DNA of 64,000 bases from Eutreptiella sp. 'Long Island Sound 2002' (taxonomy: Eukaryota; Euglenozoa; Euglenophyceae; Eutreptiales; Eutreptiaceae), in contig OZ038389.1 in assembly GCA_964036045.1 (NCBI GenBank), positions 63,316,359-63,380,358 on the forward strand. The letters are read 5' to 3'. The position numbers were made by a program, and so were the translations under genes. The notes below the pieces were generated by a model. That model saw only the letters and a program-made list of their open reading frames with translations. It searched no databases and was not told the DNA's origin. How positions within the stretch are numbered: the first letter of the stretch is position 1; each line of letters opens with the position of its first letter. Of this stretch, positions 38,822 to 49,500 are shown piece by piece.

Positions 38822-41788
38822 TGAAGCGGTACCCAGAACCCCATGGCCAGGTTACGGCATACAACAGGTCTCCGGTCCACTAACCCCATGTACGGAAGGG
38901 AAGACGCCCGTTGACGCTCCATTCCGTGCCGTAAAGCCCCGCATCAGCAACCGATGCACCGCCAGCGGAGATTTGTGTATCAGAATATCAGGAATCAACA
39001 GGGTTTTATTTTCATATTGTTTCCGTCAATATTTACGCTTCCGTTCTGATACTCACTGTTTTGACTGCTGGCGGTTGGATCGGGACTTTACCGTAACCGC
39101 CAGTTTAACTGTAATTAATGGAAATTTTAACGCAATCCGTCACGAAGGCTCCAAAGTCGCCAGGAACTGCATGGATGCTTCCACAATTTTCATAATTAAT
39201 ACTCGCAACCTTAATCCGAATTTTTCAGGATGTCGAAATCGGATTTTCGACTTCGACATCCCCGCACTTGATTTGACCTCTTTCGAGTGGACCTACGTGC
39301 TTCCCTATGCACGAATCAACTTGCCTTTTCTCTTGCCCTCCATTTGTCTTAAAGATATGGGCAAAACAAAGTTGATTCGTGAGGCCACTTGTGAAGGTCA
39401 TATCTCGCGTTGTTTGCGAAGAATGACAATAAGGAAACGTGGGATGTATTCACAATACTCCCGACGTAATTTAGGAAGCATCATATGCCTTGCGTTTCCA
39501 CACGTGCGCGCTAGTGCAATGGATCATGGTCAAGAGGGTAGAGTTTGCGTTATAACTCTTTGGCCATGACATTGCGTGCGTTAAGATATCTTTCGAGTGT
39601 AGCGCGCAAGTGTTGGTGTTGCATAGGAACTCTCCTTGAGTTCCTATGAGCGATTGACACAAAGTTATGCCCTTGGAGAGGCATGACGTATCGTGGTGGG
39701 AGCTGCCTTTTTGGGCAATATGTGGTATGTGCCATGTGTGGTGTTGCGTGCCCATTTGGCGGGTCCATTGCTCCAAGCCGAACCCGCCAATGGACCTCAT
39801 ATTGTGCAAGCCCCTTCTCCATACTCCCTACGCTCAATTGCAAGCCTAACCTTCGTGAAGGGAAGCTTGTGTGGTGAACCCGAAGCGATGCGTTGGGAGC
39901 AAGGTGTGTATTTTGCAATTTTCCATATTTTCATGTGCCCACTTGGGAAGTAGCGCTCGTAACCTTTCAAGGCGCCCCAAGTGGAGCACATATGTGGGAT
40001 CAAAGGTCATTGGTGTCAAGTCATCGTGTTTAGAAGGATTAAGTGATTGCACGATCCAAGCCGAAGATATTATAATATAATTATGCACCTTTCAAGGCAC
40101 TTTGGTGTGTGCTTGTGCCAATTTTGCCATTTTTGGCCCGTCATGATGTCAAGTGGCGACCGTGTATCTCAACGTTGCGCTCAATTGACATCATGACCCA
40201 AGTATGATATGAGGGTACATACTTCGGTGCCCAACATATCTTGGACCCGGCGAATAACTCTTCTTAGGCTTGGCATACCGTGGCCGCCATGTTGGCGATT
40301 TGGGACTATCCCAAATCATGGGCTCACTCGGCGACCCTGCCATTCCCAATATCGGAGGAGTTGGGCGACGCCCAAAAGATATGTTGGACCAATATGACTT
40401 GATACCAATCCTATGGCACACTCCGGTCCGAGTCGGGCATGTGCCTCATTTGCCCCAACCATGAGTGTGTGCATTTTTGGCCATTTTGAGCAATTTTTCA
40501 CTTTTGCTGCCCGCCGTGCACTATGTTCTAACCCTCGTGCACGCCGGACGCATGGACCAATGGACCATGTATGGCATGGGTGTTATGGGTAAGGGTCCCC
40601 ATGGTCCACACACCACGTGGGCGAAGCGGAGCCACCTTCGTTAAGGCGCTAGCCCAAAGTGAGTGTGGGCAATTTTGCAATTTTGACATTTGTGGACCCA
40701 ATTGGGATTGTCACCCCGCCGAGTGGCATGGAGATCTTTGAGAGCCAAGTGCATGGGAGTCTCCATTGGACTCCCGGTGAATCGCGTATGGGATGGCGGA
40801 TCTGATCTCCAAGCCGGCGTGGAGATATACTATTGGGAGCACACCGAATTTTGGCTCATTTCAAGCAGCCAAAATGACCCCATTTTGGGACCCCAATTTC
40901 CCCCTTCCGTGTGGTCAATTGGCGGCCCCATTTCTCTAAGCGCATAGGGAGCCCGGACCCAATTCCAAGTTGTACACTCAGATATGAGTCCTAGGTTCTG
41001 CCTCCTACCCTGTGAGCCATTGGCCTTACCTTGGCCGGGCAGGCCACGCGTGGGAATGACGCCAATTTTGGTGATTTTGGCATCATGACCCCACTTGACT
41101 CATCCGTGTTGCCCTGATGCCAGAACCTCAGAGGCAACCAGGTTGGGTGAGGGCTCCAGGGAGTTCGTACTCGAAGAGTATAGGGTCAGTTGCCTCGTCC
41201 CTACCTCTGGCGGGTCCAGACGAGGGGTCAATTTTGGGGATTTTTGAGTTAATTTCAGTTTGGGCTGAAACAGCCCATCTTCAGCTACCAACTCCTGGGT
41301 GATAATGGCGGGGCAATATCTCTCGCTTAGAGAGGAGTTGGGACCTGCCGCTAAGGGAGCATAGGGAGCGACTGTCGGTTGACCTTGGAGCCCCTTGGTT
41401 CCCAGGAACTCGCCTGTGGCTAGGTGGGACACCTCTCCCATTGGCAGGGTTTCAGGGTCCGGACTGAGCAGGGCATGGGTTGTGTTTGAGCCCCCGCCCC
41501 CACCAGCCACTGAGAGGGTCGGACCTGGGATTGGGATATGAGTTGGGACTGAGTGTCTATTGTCCCTTGATGCCCTTACCCCAGTCCAGTCTTAACCCCA
41601 TGTGTACATATCCTGATGTGTTGCTGTACATACTTTCGTTCCCTCTTTGCAGAGTGGCAAGGATTCTGAAACGCTTTGTCACATGACATGAGCGCATTGA
41701 TGCCCTTGTGAGCGTAGTGCTTTGCCTGCCTGCTCACTTGCGCGTGTCCCGCAGCGTCCCGTGGCCGGCCCCCCACGGGAACGCGTCA
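38822..41788 (+). repeat. 3' LTR of element 2
   Basis: 2,967 bp, starting TGAAGCGG and ending CGTCA. It pairs with 24632-27599; most differences are single-base substitutions, with a small cluster of changes at 41311-41350. It is followed by the GCAT target-site duplication at 41789-41792. Confidence 0.95.
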
Positions 41789-42345
41789 GCATGACGGTGC
41801 CCGGGGGGGGCGCCTATTGCCTGGGTGTGGGGCGTCCAGGGTTGGTCGCTCTCCCACCCCCCACCTCTCGTCCGTTCGGGCGTGCGGCCGGGGCCCACTA
41901 CCCACTGGCTGTGGGTGCTGGGGGTGCGGGTGTGCAGACCCGTCACCAACCCCACAGCGCGCACTCTTGAAAGCTGGCTTTGGGCGCTGTGGGGGTGGCA
42001 CGAGGGCGCCCGGGGGGGGCGCCTCTTGCCTGGGTGTCGGGCGTCCAGGGTCGGGCGCTCTCCCACCCCCGACCACTCAACCTTTCAGGCGTGCGGCCGG
42101 GGCCCACTACTGACTGGCTGTGGGTGCGGGGGGTGCGGGCGTGGGGACCCGTCACCAACCCCACAGCGCGCGCTCTTGCGAGCTGGCTTTGCGCGCTGTG
42201 GGGGCGGCACGAGGGCGCCTGGGGGGGACGCCTCTTGCCCGGGTGTGGGGCGTCCAGGGTCCGGCGCTCCTCCATCCCCGACCTCTCGTCCTTTCGGGCG
42301 TGCAGCCGGGGCACGCTTCCCACTGGCCGTGGCTGCAGTGTGCGG
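41789..42345. repeat. 209-bp GC-rich tandem array, right part
   Basis: Continuation of the array at 23075-24631 after the insertion: it resumes GCATGACGGTGCCCGGG. The CGTCACCAACCCC landmark is at 41943 and 42152 (spacing 209). The pattern dissolves after about 42345. Confidence 0.85.
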
Positions 42346-44340
42346 GCATGGGGGCCTGGCTGTCGTTGGCACCTTCTCCTGTGCCGCGGTTCGTTGTGTG
42401 TTGTGCGCGCTTCCCGGGTTTGTGGCACCTGGTGGCCGTTGTGGCTTGACACCTGTCCTCGTGCCGTGGTAGTGGCCGGCGGCGTGCCTCTCTGGCGTGC
42501 CTCGTTGCCCCGCGCTGGTGCGCCGCGCCTCGTCCGGTCTGGTCGCTCTCGGTGCTTCGGTTGGCTTTCCCGTCGCCGTGGTGCCTTCCTTCACTCTGGG
42601 GGCTGTCGCCCCCGGCTTTACCGGGTGGCTGCGCGGGGCACGTGGAGGCTGGCCGACAACCGGGCTCTCTGTGCCTGCCGCTGGCCCCTGCCGAGGCAAG
42701 GGCGCTGGGGTGGCTCCGCGTCGTACCCGTTCGGGGCCCCGCGATGGGGCCGTCCCTGGCGGGTACCTCCGGCCTCGATCTCGGGCGGCGTGCGCTAAGG
42801 CTGTTTGCGTGTGTGGACCCGGTCACTGACGCGCCTGGTTTCCCGTACCGTCCGTCTTTCGACGGGGGACTCGGCCGATGCACCGAGGCTTTTTCGTCTG
42901 GACGCCGACACCGCCCCTTGCGGGTCGGAGGACGCCAAGCCCGGGTCCCGCGCGTGTGTGTGTGTGCCTGCTCCTCTTGTTCGAGTCGGGCAGGCCGGCC
43001 TCCCGGGCGCGTTTTGGTGCGTCTCACCTTCTCCTGTGGCCGCCCTCTGTGCGCTTTTGGTTTGTTCGGCCCCCTCCGGGCTGGGGTTGCCCTGTTTGTG
43101 GTTGTTTTCAGTTTTTTTTTTCCCCTTGTTGCGTCCCCGTTGTGTCTGTCGTTCCGTGTTTTCCGGCCCGGGGTGCCCTGGGCCTTGCCGTCTTGTGGCC
43201 CTCCCGCACCCCCCCCTCCCTTTTTTTTTTTTGTCATTCCCCCCCCCCCCAGCTCTCTCTCTTTTTTTTTTTTTTTTTTTTCCCCCTTGCTTTTTGTTTG
43301 TTTGCTGCCCTTTTTTTTGTTTGTTTATTTGTTTGCCTTGGTGTGCGGGTCCTGCAGTGTTTGGGCTGATTTGTGTGTCCTGCGCTGTGGGGTGTGCTGG
43401 TGTGTGTTGCTGTGGGCCCTGTGCCCTGGCGGGGGCCGTTTTGCGCTTGTGTTGTGTCGTTGGTTGCTCCCTGGTTGTGCCTGTTCCGTGTGTGGGTTGT
43501 TGCCTGTCTTGCGGCGGTGTGGTGGTGTGTTTTGTGTTTTGCCCGGTGCTGTGTGGCGTGCCTGTGTTGGGCTTGGTTCTTTCCCCGTGCTGCTGCCCCC
43601 TGTTGCCGTTGCCTGGTCCCCCGGCGTGGCCCCTGGTTGTGTTGTCTCCTGGGGTGCGGTGCCGCATTGCTCTGGTGGTCGTTTGTCGTGCGGTGTGGTG
43701 CTGTCTGCGTCGTGTCTCGCTGGTGGTGCCCTGTTGTTTCCTTCCCCGGCTGGTGCTGTGTGTTGTTGCCTGTGGTTGCCGTCTGTTCGTTGCTGGGTCT
43801 GGTTGCCTGCTGTTGTTTTCTGCTGGCGTGTGTTGTCGCGGTTGCTCCTGCCTGGCCGCCAGGCCTGCTGGCCCGCTGTGTGCTGTGGTTCGTTGTGGTG
43901 CCCGCTCCCTTGTGGTGTGTCCTGTGTTCTGTGGTGCTGTGTTGCCGTGTGGTGCTGTGCTGTGCCGCTCTGCTGTCCGTTTTCCTTTGCTAGTGGTGTT
44001 GGTTTGTGTCCTTTCCCTATGTGTGCGGTGCTGTGTTGCGCTGCGCGTCGTGTTGTTCGGTGCTGGTTCGGTCTGCGCTGTCGATGGTGCCTCGTGCTGT
44101 GGTGTGTCGCTGTGTGTTGAGGTGTCTCCCTTGCCGCTCTGTGGCTTGGCAGTGCTGCTCTGGCGTGTCGTGGTCTCTTGCTGTGCCGTGCTGTGTTCTG
44201 TGGTGCTGTGTCGCCTTGTGGTGCCGTGCTGCTGGGGTGTGCTGTGTGTTGTGCTTTGCTGCGGCTGTTCTTTTTGCCTTTAAAAATGAATTTTTTTGTT
44301 TTTGAAAATTTAAAGTAAAATAAAATAAAAAGAAAATTAT
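42346..44340. other. GC-rich then GT-rich low-complexity stretch
   Basis: Long open frames (up to 522 codons, plus strand) are Cys/Val/Leu-rich and low in complexity, with no domain; I do not accept them as genes. Homopolymer runs include T tracts at 43109-43119, 43220-43231 and about 43262-43281. From 43330 to 44280 the DNA is a biased TGTGTTG-rich sequence. An AT-rich segment follows (44281-44340). Confidence 0.5.
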
Positions 44341-44390
44341 ACTCTACCCAACGCACACATGCAGGCAGGCATAAAGTACATGTAACTTAC

Positions 44391-44474
44391 ATTCAACCCC
44401 GGGGCCTCGATGTTGACGGCGTTGTCTTTGTCGTTGTACTTGTGCTGGTAGTTGGCAAATTGGTCGGCGTTCAT
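44391..44474 (-). CDS. Possible first coding exon of a host gene
   Basis: On the minus strand an ATG at 44474 opens 28 codons of ordinary-looking protein, starting MNADQFANYQHKYNDKDN, that run straight into a consensus donor GTAAGT (44390-44385) in phase 0. Just upstream is AAACCCTA (44485-44478), a telo-box-like element often found in the 5' leader of plant-lineage genes. I do not recognise the protein. The expected downstream exon would lie below 44380, where the DNA is low-complexity, so the gene may be broken or have a long intron. Chance cannot be excluded for so short a reading frame. Confidence 0.35.
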
Positions 44475-44485
44475 TGCTAGGGTTT

Positions 44486-44949
44486 AACCGCTTTTCCCAC
44501 AGGGCCGCCGCCTGAGCTGCAGGGCAAGGGGAGTGACGAGCACAAGGGTGAGGAGGGAGGCACATGGAGAGGTATAAGAAAAAGGCAGCAGGGGGCGTCG
44601 TGAGGGGCCGTGGCGTGTTACGAAAAATTATCGAGTTTTACGCGCTGCTCGCGACGCGGTTTTCTTTGCGCCTATAGCGCGTTGGACGACGGCAGGGACG
44701 GCGTTAGGGTTCTACGAGCGCTACGGTGCTTATGGCGTGAACTATTCACCTATCCCACGTGGAAAGTGTTTTTTTGTCGCGTTTTTACGCATTTCGCTGA
44801 GCGCTCTTTGGCCGAAGCGTTTTTTATGCTAATTAGCTTTTTTTTCAGCTATTCAGATGGTTTTTTCTTCGTGTTTTACCTATCCTTTTGTTTCGTTCTG
44901 GGACAGGACCCCAGCGCGCGACGCCTTTTCATTTTCATTCATCCTCTGC
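44486..44949. other. Non-coding stretch
   Basis: No supported gene. It contains T-rich tracts near 44766-44880 and leads into the second 65-bp array. Confidence 0.4.
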
Positions 44950-45842
44950 TTGTGCGTTGTCCTGGGCCACTTGGCTCCTGTTCACCGGTGCGCCCGCTCC
45001 GTGCGTTGCTTTGCTTGTGCGGTGTCCTAGGTCACTTGGCTCCTGTTCACCGGTGTGCCCGCGTGGTTTGTCGCGTTGCGTGTGCGGTGTCCTGGGTTAC
45101 TCGGCTCCTGTTCACCGGTGCGCCCGCTCGGTGTGTTGTATTGTGTGTGGGGTGTCCTGGGCCACTTGGCTCCTGTTCACCGGTGTGCCCGCTCGGTGTG
45201 CTGCTTTGCGTGTGCGGTGTCCTGGGCAATTTGGTTCCTGTTCACCAGTTGGCCAGGCCGTGGTGTCCCGTCGCTTTGTTGTCCTCGGTGCTTGTGCGTG
45301 TGCGGTGTCCTCGCCCACGTGGCGCCTGTTCACTGGTGTGCGCGCTGTGTGCGTTGCGCGTGTGCCGTTCGTGGTTGTGTCCCTCTTCCTCCACCCCTAA
45401 AATTTGTTTTTTGGTGCCTTCTCGTTTTTTTTTTTTGAGAAAAAAAAAATTTAAAAAATTAAAAAAGAAGTGGCGCGCGTACACTGCAGGCACAGGCATG
45501 GGCAACTGGTGCGGTGGTGCAAAAGTGTTGTATTCTCTCGCGTGTGTCGTCGGTGCTTTGGTGCCAACCGCACCCCAGGGTTGCGGCTCGCGCGTCCTGA
45601 TGTACACGGTTATGGGTCAGGGTGGGTTTGGTTAGGTGCCTCTTTGCTTTAGGTGCCGGCTGGTTAGGTGGCCGTGTGGGCTGTGGGTGTGGGCTGTGGC
45701 TACGTTGCTCCCTCGGCGGGCCTGGTTAGGAATAAAGGGTTAGCGGTTTTGGGGTGTGTTTTGAGTTTGATTGGTGTTGTGGCATTGGCTGGGTTAGGCA
45801 GTTGTGGCGGTTTTGGGTTTTAGGCTCGGTGTCTTTGGGTGT
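44950..45842. repeat. Segmental duplication copy 2, with a 65-bp tandem array
   Basis: Copy of 21241-22195. The array landmark is at 44954, 45019, 45084, 45149, 45214 and 45302 (spacing 65, 65, 65, 65, 88), one unit shorter than copy 1 but with the same irregular last interval. Similarity continues through the T-rich and A-rich stretch and the GT-rich tail to about 45842. The ORFs across it are repeat by-products. Confidence 0.85.
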
Positions 45843-46589
45843 AGCGGTGCCCGTTGGCATGTGCGTTGGCGTCCTTCGGCTTCCGGTTCGTTTGGTATCT
45901 TCCGGGCGGGGCCTGGCGTGGCGCCCTGCGGCATTGGCTGGCTGGGTAACGGGGTTAGGCGGCGGCGCCGCTGGCTGGGGGGTCAGGCATGTCGTGCTGT
46001 GTGGCGCGCAGGGCTCCTGTGGTGCTGTGGGTGCCGCCGGCGTCGGTGCGCCGACGCTTTTGGGGTGGCGAGGGTCTGCGTGTGTGTGCGGGGTTGGGCT
46101 TTGGGTGATGTCCCACAGGCAGATGCCGTCTCACTGCGTCTCCTGGAGGGTCTCCCGCAGGCGCCTGAGGACGTACGGGTGGTCCTGGGGCGCGGGGGGG
46201 TTGCGGGGGTGGACTCCCAGGGGGTGGAGCGCATCGGCAAACATGGCTTCCCATGCGGCCTGCGTCATCCACCCCCCCTGCCGAGTCAGCCCAGGGCCCA
46301 TCCCTGCCACCCCCCGAGGGTGCCCCCCGAGGGAGAACGGTGCTGTGCTGTGAGGGACAGGCACCCTCCCCTGTCGTGCACCCGGGCCACCCAGCCTCAA
46401 CCGCGCTCTCCCTTCCCAGGGTTCGCGCCCCTGCCGCACCGCCATATCCCCCGCGCGTACTCGTGGCCGTGCCGATGTGCGAAGGGACGAGCAGTGGCCT
46501 CCGTCTCGACGCAGGGGACGCCGCGTGTGGGGGGCCCTGAGTGCTGCTGATGGCAATCTATTGGTGCAGACCAGGAGTTGGACCCCGTG
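45843..46589. other. GC-rich stretch without a supported gene
   Basis: Open frames on both strands lack domains. It merges into the 50-bp array. Confidence 0.4.
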
Positions 46590-49500
46590 CCCCGTGCGAC
46601 TGCTGTGGGGCTGGGCCCCAGAAGCCAAGAGGGGCAGGGCCCCGTGCGATCACCGAGGGGCTGGGCCCCAGAAGCCGAGCGGGGCAGGGCCCCTTGCGAC
46701 CGCCGAGGGGCTGGGCCCCAGAAGCCGTGTGGGGCAGGGCCCCATGCGACCGCTGTGGGGCTGGGCCCCAGAAGCCGAGTGGGACAGGGCGCCGTGCGAT
46801 CACCGAGGGGCTGGGCCCCAGAAGCCGAGTGGGGCAGGGCCCCGTGCGACCGCCGTGGGGCTGGGCCACAGAAGCCGAGTGGGGCAGAGCCCCGTGCGAC
46901 CGCCGTGGGGCTGGGCCCCAGAAGCCGAGTGGGGCAGGGCCCTGTGCGACCGCCGAGGGGCTGGGCCCCAGAAGCCGAGAGGGGCAGGGCCCCGTGCGAC
47001 CGCCTTGGGGCTGGGCCCCAGAAGCCGAGTGGGGCAGGGCCCCGTGCGATCACCGAGGGGCTGGGCCCCAGAAGCCGAGTGGGGCAGGGCCCCGTGCGAT
47101 CACCGAGCTGCTGGGCCCCAGAAGCCGAGTGGGGCAGGGCCCCGTGCGATCACCCAGGGGCTGGGCCCCAGAAGCCGAGTGGGGCAGGGCCCCGTGCGAC
47201 CGCCGAGGGGCTGGGCCCCAGAAGCCAAGTGGGGCAGGGCCCCGTGCGACCGCCGTGGGGCTGGGCCCCAGAAGCCGAGTGGGGCAGGGCCCCGTGCGAT
47301 CACCGAGGGGCTGGGCCCCAGAAGCCGAGTGGGGCAGGGCCCCGTGCGATCACCGAGGGGCTGGGCCCCAGAAGCCGAGTGGGGCAGGGCCCCGTGCGAT
47401 CACCGAGGTGCTGGGCCCCGGAAGCCGAGTGGGGCAGGGCCCCGTGCGATCACCGAGGGGCTGGGCCCCAGAAGCCGAGTGGGGCAGGGCCCCGTGCGAC
47501 CGCCGAGGGGCTGGGCCCCAGAAGCCGAGTGGGGCAGGGCCCCGTGCGACCGCCGAGGGGCTGGGCCCCAGAAGCCGAGTGGGGCAGGGCCCCGTGCGAC
47601 CGCCGTGGGGCTGGGCCCCATGCGACCGCCGTGGGGCTGGGCCCCAGAAGCCGAGTGGGGCTGGGCCCCGTGTGACCGCCGAGGGGCTGGGCCCCAGAAG
47701 CCCAGTGGGGCAGGGCCCCGTGCGACCGCCGAGGGGCTGGGCCCCAGAAGCCGAGTGGGGCAAGGCCCTGTGCAAACGCCGAGGGGCTGGGCCCCAGAAG
47801 CCGAGTGGGGCAGGGCCCCGTGCGATCACCGAGGGGCTGGGCCCCAGAAGCCGAGTGCCGCAGGGCCCCGTGCGACCGCCGTGGGGCTGGGCCCCAGAAG
47901 CCGAGTGGGGCAGGGCCCCGTGCGACCGCCGTGGGGCTGGGCCCCAGAAGCCGAGTGGGGCAGGGCCCCGTGCGACCGCCGAGGGGCTGGGCCCCAGAAG
48001 CCGAGTGGGGCAGGGCCCCGTGCGACCGCCGAGGGGCTGGGCCCCAGAAGCCGAGTGGGGCAAGGCCCCGTGCGAACGCCGAGGGGCTGGGCCCCAGAAG
48101 CCGAGTGGGGCAGGGCCCCGTGCGACCGCCGAGGGGCTGGGCCCCAGAAGCCGAGTGGGGCAGGGCCCCGTGCGATCACCGAGGGGCTGGGCCCCAGAAG
48201 CCGAGTGGGGCAGGGCCCCGTGCGATCACCGAGGGGCTGGGCCCCAGAAGCCGAGTGGGGCAGGGCCCCGTGCGATTACCGAGGGGCTGGGCCCCAGAAG
48301 CCGAGTGGGGCAGGGCCCCGTGCGATCACCGAGGGCCTGGGCCCCAGAAGCCGAGTGGGGCAGGGCCCCGTGCGACCGCCTTGGGCCTGGGCCCCAGAAG
48401 CCGAGTGGGGCAGGGCCCCGTGCGACCGCCGAGGGGCTGGGCCCCAGAAGCCGAGTGGGGCAGGGCCCCGTGCGACCGCCGTGGGGCTGGGCCGCAGAAG
48501 CCGAGTGGGGCAGGGCCCCGTGTGACCGCCGAGGGGCTGGGCCCCAGAAGCCGAGTGGGGCAGGGCCCCGTGCGACCGCCGAGAGGCTGGGCCCCAGAAG
48601 CCGAGTGGGGCAGGGCCCCGTGCCACCGCCGAGGGGCTGGGCCCCAGAAGCCGAGTGGGGCAGGGCCCCGTGCGACCGCCGAGGGGCTGGGCCCCAGAAG
48701 CCGAGTGGGGCAGGGCCCCTTGCGACCGCCGAGGGGCTGGGCCCCAGAAGCCGAGAGGGGCAGGGCCCCGTGCGACCGCTGACGGGCTGGGCCCCAGAAG
48801 CCGATTGGGGCAAGGCCCCGTGCGAGCGCCGAGGGGCTGGGCCCCAGAAGCCGAGTGGGGCAGGGCCCCGTGCGACCGCCGAGGGGCTGGGCTCCAGAAG
48901 CCGAGTGGGGCAAGGCCCCGTGCGAACGCCGAGGGGCTGGGCCCCAGAAGCCGAGTGGGGCAGGGCCCCGTGCGACCGCCGAGGGGCTGGGCCCCAGAAG
49001 CCGAGTGGGGCAGGGCCCCGTGCGATCACCGAGGGGCTGGGCCCCAGAAGCCGAGTGGGGCAGGGCCTCGTGCGATCACCGAGGGGCTGGGCCCCAGAAG
49101 CCGAGTGGGGCAGGGCCCCGTGCGATCACCGAGGGGCTGGGCCCCAGAAGCCGAGTGGGGCGGGGCCCCGTGCGACCGCCTTGGGGCTGGGCCCCAGAAG
49201 CCGAGTGGGGCAGGGCCCCGTGCGAACGCCGTGGGGCTGGGCCCCAGAAGCCGAGAGGGGCAGGGCCCCGTGCGACCGCCGAGGTGCTGGGCCCCAGAAG
49301 CCGAGTGGGGCAGGGCCCCGTGCGACCGCCGTGGGGCTGGGCCCCGGAAGCCGAGTGGGGCAGGGCCCCGTGCGACCGCCGTGGGGCTGGGCCCCAGAAG
49401 CCGAGTGGGGCAGGGCCCCGTGCGACCGCCGAGGGGCTGGGCCCCAGAAGCCGAGTGGGGCAGGGCCCCGTGCGAGCGCCGTGGGGCTGGGCCCCAGAAG

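Larger units (their letters stand above)
24632..41788 (+). mobile_element. Element 2: complete 17.2-kb Ty3/gypsy chromovirus
   Basis: Two LTRs of 2,968 and 2,967 bp begin TGAAGCGG and end CGTCA, are flanked by GCAT duplications, and differ at roughly 45 sites by eye (about 1.5 percent), so insertion is fairly recent. The 3' LTR is preceded by a polypurine tract. Inside lie an N-terminal ORF, two gag ORFs and a pol ORF; from 28394 to 37345 frame 2 is open except for two UAG codons. Pol carries every catalytic motif checked. The insertion split a 209-bp satellite array. It is the best candidate in the window for a recently active element. Confidence 0.95.

Noticed and set aside
42552-44283. Overlapping 522- and 492-codon plus-strand ORFs, Cys/Val/Leu-rich
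   Set aside because: Low-complexity GT- and T-rich DNA, homopolymer runs inside the frames, no domain, and similar composition in neighbouring frames.
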